From: Symbiotaphrina buchneri
Taxonomy: Eukaryota; Ascomycota; Symbiotaphrinales; Symbiotaphrinaceae
DNA: 64,000 bases
Direction of reading: 5' to 3'
Assembly: GCA_001599915.1 (NCBI GenBank)
Contig: BCIG01000007.1
Coordinates: 310,001-374,000, forward strand
Shown: in pieces, positions 35,131 to 45,806 of the stretch
Numbering within the stretch: position 1 is the stretch's first letter
Layout: each line of letters opens with the position of its first letter
Translations under genes and position numbers: made by a program
Notes under the pieces: generated by a model
What the model was told of the DNA's origin: nothing
The model's database searches: none
What the model saw: the letters and a program-made list of their open reading frames with translations, nothing else

Positions 35131-37434
35131 TTACAACTTCCTTGAGCCTGCGACGGTCCACTGCTCGTACCGCAGCCTCATCTCAGTGCTGATCTGCCTC
35201 GTGACTCTAGCCAGAGCGATTTCGAAATGCCTGGCAGCAATCTGTTCCTCCCTGCCCGTTTCCTCGCATTCCCTGAAGGCAGCATAGCCTGCTCGTTCAC
35301 AGATGTTGACAATCTCGGCCCCTGAGTAGCCCGCGGTCCGCTCGGCCAAGTCTTCAATGTCGACATCAGGCGCAACATCCATCTTCCGTGTCCGTATGCC
35401 CAGAATCTCACGCCGGGCAAGCAGATCGGGTGGTCCCACGTAAAGGATAGTATCCAGCCGGCCGGGCCGCATAAGCGCCGGATCCAGAACCTCGGGCTTG
35501 TTGGTTGCGGCAAGCACAAGCACTCCCCGCAGTTCCTCTATACCATCCATCTCGTTCAACAGTGTTGTCAACACGTTCAGTCCGCTTTGTGCTTGACCAC
35601 CATCCCGTGAGCCGCCGATCGAGTCGATTTCATCGAAAAAGATGATACTCGGGCTTGCGGCACGAGCCTTGCGAAACACTTCTCTGATCGCACGCTCAGA
35701 CTCGCCGACGTACATGCTTATCAACTCTGCACCCTTGACAGCAATGAAGTTGAGCCCGGCTTCTGTCGCCAGTGCCTTTGCTGTGAGTGTCTTGGAGCAA
35801 CCGGGGGGCCCGTAGAGGAGCAGACCACGCTGCGGCTGCAAATTCAGCCGTTTCATACGCTCCGGATATCGGAAGGGCCATTCAACTATCTCACGCAAAG
35901 ATTGCTTGACGTCTTCTTGCCCACCAATGTCACTCCAGCGTACTGAAGGGCTCTCGAAGAAGATTTCTCGCATTGCCGTTGGCCGGACGGATAAAAGCGC
36001 TTCTTCGTAATCATCGGACGTGACTTGGATGATTCCACGTTCGTTGTTTCCGTCACCGACGACCCTCAGTTCAGCTTCGGCATCAACGCTAATGGAGCCA
36101 TTCACGCGTGTTGAGGTTGCAGTGAGTAGAATGCGTGAGCGAGCCTTTTCAGCTGCTAACTGAACCAGTGCGTCTAAATCGCTTCCAACGTAGCCATGCG
36201 TTCTTTGACCTATATGCTCAGATAACGCGTGACTCTCAGATGTCGGTATGCCTTGCAGCACCTTGAGAATCTCGATCCGAGCCGTAACATCGGGGATCGG
36301 GATCTCAATCTCGGATCGAAGCCGACCAGATGTGCGAAGAGAGTCGTCGACCTCATTTGGCCGACGGGTGGCAGCTATAACGAATACACTTGATCCTTCT
36401 ATATTGTCAATTTCCGCAGCTAATGCTGACGCAATCTGACCACTAACGCCCCCTTCCCCGCGGTTGTTCTTCCCTGCTAAGGCCTCCAGTTGATCAATTA
36501 TGACTACACTGGGTTGACTTGCCCGGGCATCCCTGAATATTCTTCGAACAGCAGCTTCGCTGTCTCCAACATAGCGGCCCATCACCGAGCTATCCATACG
36601 GAGAACGCTCTTCCACCCCGCAGCGGCCACCTTGCTTAACAGTAGGCTTTTCCCAGTTCCGGCAGGTCCATAGAGCAAAATCCCACCTCTTCTTCGATAA
36701 TACTGCGGCATTTTCAGGGGTTCGCCGTCCGTTTCCTGATTGAAAATAGATAAGCGCTCATTCAAGAGACGCACTTCTGAGTGTAAGCCTCCGATTCCCT
36801 CAGATAGTACCCATAAGTTGTGAGACTGCCTAGAAGCATTCTCGGTCTGTGCAGAAATGGTGACTTTGAAAGGCTCTTTCAGTCTGTAAAGCTGGCAAGC
36901 CCCGGTACGAAAGCTACCACTAGGTGCAACCCGTTGGACGCGGAAAGATCGTTTCTGGCCCTTGAGCTCAATATTTTCGAACAACATGCCCGGTGTTATG
37001 TGTTCTGCCCTTCCCAGGGGGTACTCTAGGAACCACTGCCAGTGCGTGTCATCGCTTCCATGGTCCAGCGGGCCACCTGCTATCCCGTCGAGCTGTGCAT
37101 TTATGTCAATAAGTACGACGGTTTCCGCTTCTGGCAGTGGCTGGTCCAGCTTCTCTATGTATACCTTGTCCCCTAGTTTGAGACCATATAGACTCTGCAG
37201 GGGTTTCGACGTTTGGATCACAGTGTCCTGGATTTTTTCAGGCGCAGTCCATGCGATGGCTGGGCCACGGACCGCGGGCTTCTCTGCTGTGGAAAGTAAA
37301 CAGGGGTCGCCAGCCCTGAGCCGGTGGCCCAGTAGCGCAGCGGCTGACATGTAGACCCGGAAGGCATCTTTGAAGTCGGTCCTCGCGGGCTTCGAGAAAG
37401 GCCGCACAGTGTATGATCTGCCCACCTCGGCCAT
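35131..37434 (-). CDS. afg2: Afg2/Drg1-type tandem AAA ATPase, 60S ribosome biogenesis
   Basis: Afg2/Drg1 is a Cdc48-like hexameric ATPase that releases Rlp24 and other factors from pre-60S particles in the cytoplasm. One exon encodes 767 aa. The N-terminal domain covers residues 1-240. In D1 the Walker A is GPAGTGKS (256-263). The Walker B reads VVIIDQ (310-315), with Gln where the catalytic Glu is expected, and the sensor-1 region reads AATRRPN (Arg357 in place of Asn). In D2 the Walker A is GPPGCSKT (542-549), the family's signature, with FFDE Walker B (599-602) and AATNKPE sensor (642-648). So D2 looks fully active, while D1 may bind but barely hydrolyse ATP. The start ATG at 37434 gives MAEVGRSYTVRPFSKPA, matching family starts. 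Confidence 0.92.
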   Translation of the reverse strand: MAEVGRSYTVRPFSKPARTDFKDAFRVYMSAAALLGHRLRAGDPCLLSTAEKPAVRGPAIAWTAPEKIQDTVIQTSKPLQSLYGLKLGDKVYIEKLDQPLPEAETVVLIDINAQLDGIAGGPLDHGSDDTHWQWFLEYPLGRAEHITPGMLFENIELKGQKRSFRVQRVAPSGSFRTGACQLYRLKEPFKVTISAQTENASRQSHNLWVLSEGIGGLHSEVRLLNERLSIFNQETDGEPLKMPQYYRRRGGILLYGPAGTGKSLLLSKVAAAGWKSVLRMDSSVMGRYVGDSEAAVRRIFRDARASQPSVVIIDQLEALAGKNNRGEGGVSGQIASALAAEIDNIEGSSVFVIAATRRPNEVDDSLRTSGRLRSEIEIPIPDVTARIEILKVLQGIPTSESHALSEHIGQRTHGYVGSDLDALVQLAAEKARSRILLTATSTRVNGSISVDAEAELRVVGDGNNERGIIQVTSDDYEEALLSVRPTAMREIFFESPSVRWSDIGGQEDVKQSLREIVEWPFRYPERMKRLNLQPQRGLLLYGPPGCSKTLTAKALATEAGLNFIAVKGAELISMYVGESERAIREVFRKARAASPSIIFFDEIDSIGGSRDGGQAQSGLNVLTTLLNEMDGIEELRGVLVLAATNKPEVLDPALMRPGRLDTILYVGPPDLLARREILGIRTRKMDVAPDVDIEDLAERTAGYSGAEIVNICERAGYAAFRECEETGREEQIAARHFEIALARVTRQISTEMRLRYEQWTVAGSRKL

Positions 37435-38003
37435 ATGGACCGCAGTGCTCCGTTATCCCGGTGCTAGCTCCTGCAGGCTCCCTCGACCGTTCCCTATAGT
37501 TGTCCTTGTCCGAATGGATCCCTTCAGCATAATGGCTGAGGATCTGTACCGGCTGTTGCGTGAAGGAGCAGCCAAGGAGTTGCTCGGTTGCCGGGAGACA
37601 GGGTTGGAGGACTCCCACGAGACCTAGCTAATACCGACGACCGTAGGAGTCCCTCAACATGTAGCAGGACTTGGAAAGCAGTAGGGAGCAGGCTTCAGAT
37701 TTGCGATGTATTTCCCTTGTTCATACGTCTATTAGTGGTGAACATCTCGAAGAAGTCTCGAATCAAATCAGTCGGCTATTTTTAAAATCTGCACGAGATC
37801 CCCAAGACAAGCATCGCCAAGATTGATCACAACCCTCGGATTCGCTGGGGACCTGAATCCGAACCACTTTCTTGCGTGCTCAGCACCTCTCTTTTCGGGC
37901 ACTCCACAATCCCAGCATTACCACCTGGCCGTCGCCATATTCCTGTCTACTTCGACCTCCAATGCTCTGAAATCGTCACAGTCCAGGCTAGGATATACGG
38001 CCC
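37435..38003. other. Divergent promoter region, AFG2 / unknown mitochondrial protein
   Basis: 569 bp between two start codons; no separate feature was seen. Confidence 0.5.
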
Positions 38004-39268
38004 ATGTTGGGGTCCCGGCAGTTACCCCCATCGTTTCTACTACCAGCATGGAGCAGATCTGGGTTGCGACGGTATAGATCATTTCACAACGCGCCACGAG
38101 GTCCTAGCAGGAACAGTGAGAGCAACTCAGAGAAGACAATCTCGCTCCTCGATGAACTTTTTCCAGAGCACGCCAAACAGACAAGGAAAGAGGAGGTCGA
38201 TGCCGCGCTTGAGAAAGAACGTCAGATACCTCGACTCCACATACCTAAAGACGTCGACGACATTGATACTGCTAGATGGGTGCAAGGAGCCGATGGCAAG
38301 CCACGGCGCGTTCGGTTTGAAAGTTTGACCAGGCAAAAGGCAGCAAGGTTAGCGCGGAAATGGCCAGAAAGATTTCAAAAAGATGACACGGTTATCTTGG
38401 TGTTACGGAATGCAAGCAAGTCGTTGAATGAAAATGATTTTCGGCGGGTTGTCCCTCAGGGACAACATATCGAAGGCTGGACCGGACAAGGGGACATATT
38501 GAAGGGTGGGCTGTCCGACTTCCACCTCTCGCACTTCCTACTGATGAGCGATCCGTAGTCATCCCCGGGCGTGACCCGAAAACCCTGGAGCCGTTAGGGC
38601 ATTATTTTCTACTCTTTGCCTCGCTCCCGTCTGCGAGGGCTTATCAAGACCATGTAACACGTCTACATCGTCTATCGCAAGCGTTAGTACCGGACTCTCT
38701 GGGCTCTGCTATTCCTGTCTCGCCCGGCTACACATTCCAAGGGCAGGATGTGCGTGCCCTCCTTCACTCATATGCGCTCGTACCTCCCTCTCAGAGGCTG
38801 ACGCTTAGGTTGATGGTCGCACCATTCACTCCCAAAATGAGTATACTTATTAAGAACGGGGGCTATCCACCACTTATAAGACCGCTGGGTGCCAATCGCA
38901 GTGCAGTCCGTTTTTGGGTAGAAGGATATACTCCTACCATGCGCGTTCTAAGGGACATTATAGCGAAAGATGGCAATGCCCGAGGCCTGCCATGGGCTCT
39001 TACCGGCGAGCAGGATGATGTCCTGATGCTTCAAGGTCCTGGTTCTGCTACAGAAACTACTGATGATCTTGTGGAAATGAGCAAAGAGATACCCGAGAGG
39101 AAGGTGGGACGGCAACAAGGCGTATGGATGCTCACCTTCAAGGACGAGGCTGAGGCAAAAAGATTCGCCCGGGCATGGCATCGGCGACCATTCCCGTTCC
39201 CAATTCCACAGGAGGCTGGGGCTTCTGGCGACTCTGAGCCTCTAGTTAATGCAGAGTTCATTTGGTAA
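38004..39268 (+). CDS. Predicted mitochondrial protein of unknown function
   Basis: I do not recognise a family. Two exons (38004-38505 and 38559-39268), with a 53-nt intron (GTGGGC..CTGAT..CCGTAG), give 403 aa with frame kept. The N-terminus MLGSRQLPPSFLLPAWSRSG and RRYRSFHNAP is rich in Arg/Ser without acids and has a good mitochondrial cleavage context. The middle part is charged (KTISLLDELFPEH, KEEVDAALEKERQIPRL). The second half has LGHYFLLFASLPSARAYQDH, which resembles an RNA-binding-like alpha/beta fold, but I cannot prove it. WMLTFKDEAEAKRFARAWHR near the end has the same look. A role in mitochondrial RNA or ribosome metabolism is a guess. Codon use and the clean intron say it is a real gene. 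Confidence 0.75.
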
Positions 39269-39799
39269 TTGTGTAAGCCTCTGTGAGATATCGGCAGCAA
39301 ATAAGATTGAAGCCTGTAGACTTTGTTCGTCGGAAATCTGCAACAAGTCTGATAGAAGAATGCTGAAGCGCAATTCTTTATATCCTATAATTTGTAACTT
39401 GCAGCATACATTGTTTGTCGACTTGAGCTATAAAGTCTTCCCTGTACGAGTTGGCCTTCTATGCAGCCCCTTCTTTTGGAGGTGTGGAGGCCCAAGCTCT
39501 GCAACCACTCGCGCCTCGTCCAAATTTCGAAATTTGTCGCGGTCAATCTTCGCATTCTGGTCTGCATTCAAATATACCTTACCGGTACATGAGTGACCAT
39601 TTTCGATTACGAGCAACTCGAATCCGATTAGCGGTCTACTCGTCCTACTCTAAGTACAAAACTGGCACGGTCTTGGCTGACCCGTGGACTCGTGCGCAGA
39701 CTATTTCTCGAGCGCAGCTTGTCAGTACCTCCGCTCTCATGGGGCTTCAATAAGCGTAATAGCTACGTGACTGTCTCGAGGGCTGGCCTCGCAAGGACA
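39269..39799. other. TRM1 upstream region with open in-frame extension
   Basis: From 39632 to the TRM1 ATG at 39800 the TRM1 frame is open without an ATG. It would encode an Arg/Ser/Leu-rich stretch containing LARSWLTRGLVRRLFLERS. It may be a presequence made by non-AUG initiation or from an unseen upstream exon, or may be ch chance. Confidence 0.35.
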
Positions 39800-41887
39800 A
39801 TGGCGACCTCGTCGTTGGAGGGCTCGGAGCTGGATACCACTGCTTCACCGGCGTGTCTGGAGAGTGAACCCAGGGAAGGTCAGGTCGTTGCTCATGAGGG
39901 CAGAGAATATGTGACGATCAGGGAAGGCCTGGCGTATATCCTGGTACCCCGAACAACTGATGGTTTGAAGGGCAAGGCAGACAAGGCAGCAAAAGAGGAA
40001 GCGCGAGCATCTCAATCAGTCTTTTATAACCCAATTCAACAATTCAATCGTGACCTAAGTGTTCTCGCTATAAGAGCTTTCCAAGAGGAGCTAATCCAGA
40101 CAAAGAAGAAGAGATGGGAAGCTCAACGAAAGAAAAAGACTTCCGCCGCAGGGAAGAAGAGGAAAAGAGGCGATGACGGGATGGGGCAAGCTGACCCGGC
40201 AATTGGTGAACACAGCACGAAGAAGACCGTTGAAAGACCAGATCACCAGGTCACCGTTGAATCGGCTGCTGTGGCTGTTCCGTCAGAGCCCCAAGCCACT
40301 CACTCAGGCACAGGTGAGGATGAAGGAGGAAAACAGAAGACGAACTCTGCATCTACCGCCACAGACACGCCGTGTGGGCCCTCTTTCAAGCCTAAATTTA
40401 AGATACTGGATGCTCTCTCCGCTACGGGGCTCCGCGCTCTACGTTATGCTCATGAGATACCGTCGGTCACGGCGATCACTGCCAATGATTTGTCGGCTGA
40501 TGCTACTGCATCGATCAAACTGAACTGCAAACATAACAGACTGGAAAACATTATCAGCCCATCTACAGCGAATGCGCAGGCGTATATGTACAATGTGGAG
40601 CAGTCATCGAAGTACGATGTGATTGACCTGGACCCATATGGAACGGCAGCACCATTTATAGATGCGGCCCTACAAGCTATTAGTGACGAGGGCCTCCTGT
40701 GTATTACATGTACGGATGCCGGTGTCTTCGCGTCGACCGGCTATCCCGAGAAGACCTTTGCTCTATACGGTGGCGTCCCTATCAAGGGCCCTCATTCTCA
40801 CGAAGGTGGCCTCCGCCTCATACTCCACTCAATTGCATCTTGCGCTGCCCGCTATGGAATGGCCATAGAGCCATTGCTCTCCTTATCTATTGACTTCTAC
40901 GCTCGGGTTTTCGTTCGCGTGCGACGTTCTCCTCTGGAGGTGAAATTATTGGCAGGGAAGACAATGATAGTGTACAACTGCGATCAAGGATGTGGTGCCT
41001 GGACTACTCAGCTGATCGGTCGCCATCGTGAACAGAAGGACCGAACGGGCGGGACATTTTACAAGCATAGCCTGGCTCAAGGGCCAACAGCATCGGAGAG
41101 ATGCGAGCATTGCGGCTTCAAGACACACCTGGCTGGGCCCATGTATGCCGGTCCTCTCCATTCACGTGTCTTCATCGAACGTATCCTAGATCTCGTCTCT
41201 CGGGTAGACCATTCGACTTACGCTACTTTGGAGCGAGTTGAAGGAATGCTCGTGACAGCCAAAGAGGAGCTATTGCCACCGGAGACCAGTTCTCCCGCGG
41301 ACGAAGCCGACGATGTTTCAGGCAAATGCGGCCGGGAAGATCCGGCAGAGATTGATCACCACCCGTTCTTCTTCATTCCCCATTCCTTAGCAAAGGTCAT
41401 CCATTGCAAAACACCTCACGAAGATGCCCTGCGCGGCGCACTGAGAGGCCTCGGATACCGGGTGACGAGGAGCCACGCGAAGGCCGGCAGTATACGAACA
41501 GATGCGCCCTGGTCAATCGTATGGGAAGTCATGCGAGAATGGGTCCGCCAGAAGGCTCCTATCAAAGAGGCCTCCATCAAAGAGGGCACCGCTGGTTGGA
41601 ATATCTTGTACAATTCCAAGGGGACCAGAGGGTCTGTTCCTCCGGTGGATGGGCAGGCCGCCCACGAGAAAACAGGCGTGGAAACGGCGAGCTCCCAAGG
41701 GAATCCACATGGGGAAGAGCGGAACGGTGCCACAAACGGGACCGAGGAAGGGAAGGTCCGGGTGGTGTTTGATGAGGCGCTCGGGCGGGAAAGGCCAAGC
41801 AAGCGCATAGTCAGGTACCAGCTCAATCCTCGGGCGAACTGGGGACCGATGAATCGTGCAAAAGGCGGGAAAACGAAGGAGGCGTGA
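39800..41887 (+). CDS. trm1: tRNA (guanine26-N2)-dimethyltransferase Trm1
   Basis: Trm1 makes N2,N2-dimethylguanosine at position 26 of nuclear and mitochondrial tRNAs. It is a single exon of 695 aa from the ATG at 39800 (MATSSLEG). Motifs are REGLAYILVP and FYNPIQQFNRDLSVLAI (RNA/SAM side), then a Lys-rich and low-complexity insert of about 120 residues. The SAM motif LDALSATGLRALRYA and the catalytic DLDPYGTAAPFIDAAL follow. The Cys pair CDQGCG and CEHCG form a zinc site. The C-terminus RANWGPMNRAKGG is basic. Yeast Trm1 uses two starts for nuclear and mitochondrial forms. Here the frame continues open upstream without an ATG and has presequence character. Confidence 0.94.
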   Translation: MATSSLEGSELDTTASPACLESEPREGQVVAHEGREYVTIREGLAYILVPRTTDGLKGKADKAAKEEARASQSVFYNPIQQFNRDLSVLAIRAFQEELIQTKKKRWEAQRKKKTSAAGKKRKRGDDGMGQADPAIGEHSTKKTVERPDHQVTVESAAVAVPSEPQATHSGTGEDEGGKQKTNSASTATDTPCGPSFKPKFKILDALSATGLRALRYAHEIPSVTAITANDLSADATASIKLNCKHNRLENIISPSTANAQAYMYNVEQSSKYDVIDLDPYGTAAPFIDAALQAISDEGLLCITCTDAGVFASTGYPEKTFALYGGVPIKGPHSHEGGLRLILHSIASCAARYGMAIEPLLSLSIDFYARVFVRVRRSPLEVKLLAGKTMIVYNCDQGCGAWTTQLIGRHREQKDRTGGTFYKHSLAQGPTASERCEHCGFKTHLAGPMYAGPLHSRVFIERILDLVSRVDHSTYATLERVEGMLVTAKEELLPPETSSPADEADDVSGKCGREDPAEIDHHPFFFIPHSLAKVIHCKTPHEDALRGALRGLGYRVTRSHAKAGSIRTDAPWSIVWEVMREWVRQKAPIKEASIKEGTAGWNILYNSKGTRGSVPPVDGQAAHEKTGVETASSQGNPHGEERNGATNGTEEGKVRVVFDEALGRERPSKRIVRYQLNPRANWGPMNRAKGGKTKEA

Positions 41888-43963
41888 AGAGAATGGAATA
41901 ATCCAGAGCTGCTGTGGGTCTGTGAAAGTTGTGCGGGATTGTTCCTGGTGGCCGCACCAGCCAAGGCCGGGACCCATCCTGTATCCTATATAGCTACCTA
42001 GGTAGCTACCTAGCAGCTCTCTCAGAGTGTGCCATCAACGTTAGATACTCATGGTAAATAAGGCCAGGATGATTATCACCAATATCATTCCGTGAGATAA
42101 GATAAGATCTGATTCATGATGATTCATGCTCGTGTAGCGACTAGGAGGGCTCCCTAACAAGGTGCTTATGGGTTTCGGACGGGATTATGTTCCGGCACAT
42201 CGCTCAATATTTAGGTACCTTAATAATGCCTAGCAGTGATCTGTCCGTATCAGAAGGTACCTTAAGGTACCTAGCTTACGCTGTCCTGCGACGATGTCAC
42301 AGTGTGGTGAAGGAAGAAGGGTAGCATTTCGCAATAAGCTCGTACTCACCCCGCAGCCAAGGCTTGCCAGGGTCGGATGTGGGAGGGACACACAAAGCTT
42401 ATCTTTACAGACAGCGCGTACGGGTAAAAGGGAGACAGCACATTGGATCGGACGAACCGGACGTGAGAGCTCTCTACATTGCGCTTGGACGACTTCAGCG
42501 ACCGAGAGCTGCTGGAGACAAGGATTGTTGTGGGCGTGATACTTTCGTACACGGCATTTATCCCATGATCGATTATCCAAGCAGACAGCTTCTAGACCCG
42601 GAGTGGAATCACAAACCAGGCGGTAGGACACTTTCCGATGCCGCAAATCACCAACCCCAACTAAGAAGGATGCGAGTGCCTCATAGCTGGAAGAGCACGA
42701 ATATTATACACATATGAAAACTACGTCGTTGGTACTACAGCTCTGTACGAAGTAAAATATGCCTTGTGCATCTTCAATCCCTTTTTACTTTGGACGGAAG
42801 TGTGTCTGGACTCCGGGCGCGGCAATCATACCCGTACAGTACTGTACCTTAATCATGGCCCGTGTGGAGACGAAGAATGATCGACGCTGTCATGATTCAT
42901 CGAATCAGAAGCGAGCGCCGGAGGGAAGCAAGATAATCCACTAAGCTACCTTGTGTAAGTACAGTAGAAGAGCATACAAGCATCACAAGTGCGCTTTATG
43001 CCATTCTTCAACAAATCCCATCTACGAACCCCTACCTTACTGTGGCCAATCCCTCTGCCGTGCTCGGGACCCGACGGCGCACGCAGATGGAGTTGCTGCC
43101 CTTCTTGCTGACAACGGAACAGCGGGCCAGACCCCGGTTATACATACAGATGATTGACCAAGGAATCAGGGACGATCTCGAGAAATGCGGAGCCACTACC
43201 GTGCGGGGTTACCTTAGGCCCGATTATACCCATCAGGTAAGGTAGGGTTACCCTGGGGAATCTCACCACTTCTTGCTGAGAGCCACCAGCCACATGCCCA
43301 AGGAATAATTCGTTATTCGTAGCTCACTCATTCGTCGTTAGTGAGGTAAAGTACAGGAATAGCTGCAGGAAATGCTCCGATCAAGCAAGGCGCGAGGCCA
43401 ATCAACTGCAAACGCACGCACATACCTTACGTTACCCACCCGCATGGTCGCCGTCATGACTCCAAAGTTCAAACGGCCCGAGGCCTAAATAATGGCAATC
43501 GCCGGCGGAGTGATGAGGTAACCACTTGCTGCTGTCCGAGGTATTCCTGCCGTACCTCACAGTGCTAAGGTACCTTACCTTCACACCCACCGTACCTGAT
43601 CATCAACCATGGCATACAGCTACGAGGTAGACAGTTCAAAGCAAGGCAAGAACAAGGTACGAGGTTCGTACCAGTCCGGACCCATCTGCCGAGAGGGGGA
43701 ATACCTTCCTTAGCAATAGCAATGGCCATGGCTTCCGAAAGCTCCCTCGAAGTTCTTCTCACTCTCTCTCTCTTGTCCCCGTCACTGCTGTGCTGGAGTG
43801 ATCACGTATAAGTAAACCGCTCCTTCCTGTGCAGCACGTCCCTCTTCCTTTTCCTCTCTCTCTCTCTTCGTCCTCGTCTTCCTTCCCTCCTTCTCCCGTT
43901 TCCTCTCGTCGTCTTCCTAGGAGTCTGCCTTCGACGACATCTCCACTTGGTGGCCCTTGCAAG
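41888..43963. other. Gene-poor region upstream of the RDS1-like gene
   Basis: About 2.1 kb with no convincing gene on either strand. It has the densest GTAC-type words of the window: TAGCTACCTAGGTAGCTACCTAG (41990-42013), AGGTACCTTA (42213), AAGGTACCTTAAGGTACCT (42254-42272), and TACCTTAC near 43420-43430. CTAAGGTACCTTACCTT (43565-43581) is another. Two GATAAG words occur at 42093-42105. The final 150 bp before the RDS1-like start are CT-rich, as in highly expressed fungal promoters. Confidence 0.5.
43565..43581. repeat. AAGGTACCTT palindrome (dispersed intergenic motif)
   Basis: This is one of three exact copies of the 10-bp palindrome AAGGTACCTT seen here; others are at 30080-30089 and 42254-42263. 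Near copies (AGGTACCT) occur at 42213, 42265, 59661 and 59699. All lie outside coding exons. Confidence 0.5.
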
Positions 43964-45441
43964 ATGTTCACCAAGGCGACTCTCGCCTCGGCCTTGCTGG
44001 CCCTGGCTCCTCTCTGCTATGCCTTGCCGCAAGCCGCCTCGTCTTCCGACTCGAGCATTTACCCGTACCCCGGAGACGCGAGCACCTCGCCGCCTCCAGC
44101 GCCTCCCGCCCCCGAGACTGTGGGTACCAGCAGCACTTACAATGGCACGGCTACTGCCACAGTCATCCCGTCTGCTACCACCACTGGGGCCCTAATGACC
44201 GACGTTTTGGCTGCATCGATCCCTGCCCTGCCTGTCAATCCCGTTGAGACCATGTACCCAAGCGATGGTCAGCTTCATGCCCCGGAGCCAGCTCCATATA
44301 CCCCAGCTGGAGGCCTCGGCACCAACGGGACGACTCCTGTCTACAATGTCCAGAGTGATTTTGATTACCAGTCTTTGGTCGGTTTTACCCGATCCTCGTT
44401 TCTGTATGGCGAACATTGCTTACTTGACCACCACAGGCGCTTGCTTTGTACCAAGAGTACATTGAGTTGGACCTCTTCCATCATGGCCTTGCTATGTTCT
44501 CGGTGGAAGATTTCACTGCCGCCAATCTCACAGCAGAGGACCGCTTCCTGATCGAGTTCATGGCAGATCAAGAAGTTGGTCATGCTACGCTGCTGAGCAA
44601 TATCCTCGGATTGCAATACGCCCCCAGACAGTGCTCGTACCAGTACCCCTTCACGACGGTCCGTGAGTTCATCGACTTTTGCCAGAAGCTCACTCGTTTC
44701 GGCGAGTCCGGCGTTTATGGTTTCTTGAACCATTTGAATTCTCGTGAAGCTGGTCAGCTGCTGCTTCAGTCCATTACCACTGAAGCTCGTCAGCAGATGA
44801 TTTTCCGGCAGTTCGAAGGGCTCTTCCCGATGCCTGTATGGTTTGAGGTCGGCGTACCGCAGTCATGGGCCTGGACCTTGCTGGCGCCGTACATTAGTTC
44901 TTGCCCCGCTAATCAGACTCGTCTGGCCTGGCAAAACTTCCCCGCTTTGACTGTTCTTAACAACCCCAACCCGTTCCGCATGAACCAGAGCACATTGGCG
45001 TCGGATGGAAATGTTACGGGCAGCAACAACGCTGGTATGCCACCCCCGGCTGCTTTGTGCAACGCCACTTGCTCTCCGGCCATCACACACAACCGGTCGG
45101 TTCCTCTCAGCTTTCCGGGCCGCGAGGTTTGGCTGTCTTGGGAAGACCCTGGCAAGATGGTGGGGCCGAACAATTCCTATGTTACATCGACGACTGCAGG
45201 TGCTCCACAGTTCGTCATGTGGGTCAATCAGCTGAACGCCACGTACACCGCATTGACAAATATTTCCGGCAATACCGGCATGACCATTCAGCCGAACACC
45301 TCCACGTTTATTGGTGACCCAGCTGTTAATGGTACAATGTTCATCGCATTGACTGATCTGAACCTGACCGTCACGCCTTTCAACATAAGCATGGTCAATC
45401 CGCATGTGCGTGCTGGGCCTGCTCTATACCAAGCAGGTTAA
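43964..45441 (+). CDS. rds1: Secreted Rds1-like stress protein with ferritin-like domain
   Basis: This is a secreted or cell-surface protein of the fungal Rds1 family (induced in S. pombe by stress and nutrient limitation; molecular role unknown). Two exons (43964-44377 and 44437-45441), with a 59-nt intron whose donor is GTCGGT, give 472 aa. MFTKATLASALLALAPLCYA is a signal peptide, likely cut after ALP or CYA. A Pro/Ser/Thr-rich linker follows, then the ferritin-like helices ALYQEYIELDLFHHGLAMF and FMADQEVGHATLL with Glu and ExxH pairs able to bind metal. The C-terminal half has many N-x-S/T sites (NQT, NQS, NVT, NAT, NRS, NNS, NIS), as expected for a glycoprotein. No GPI signal is evident. 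Confidence 0.85.
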
Positions 45442-45806
45442 GTATACAACATGGCCGAAACGGTTGGGTATTGCCTCGAATAGCTTTTCTAGGGATGCGT
45501 TTCGAGGACGGTGAGACTGTTCATGGCAAGGCGGTTCCGCCAACTATATCACCCTGTACATCATTAAGGCTCTAGCCGCCATCGTACTATAATGTTAATA
45601 ATGATACTCAAAAGTTCCATTCGCATTGTGCTCAAACCGTGCTCAATGACATCTCCAGGTCAGTTACCTAAGTGACCCTATAGTGCGCAGGATATAGCCA
45701 GATAGTGACATTTCAAACCGCCAAAATAATCATAGGTTGGGAAGGATGCGTCTTCGAAAAGAGCCAGACGAGATATTGAAGGTCTAAGCTCCATGGAAAA
45801 TATCGA
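45442..45806. other. Convergent spacer, RDS1-like / ETR1
   Basis: 365 bp between two 3' ends; nothing recognised. Confidence 0.5.

Noticed and set aside
41990-42013. Inverted TAGCTACCTAGGTAGCTA repeat as the terminal repeat of a DNA transposon
   Set aside because: No second copy, transposase frame or target duplication was found; it looks like part of the GTAC/TACC-rich intergenic texture.
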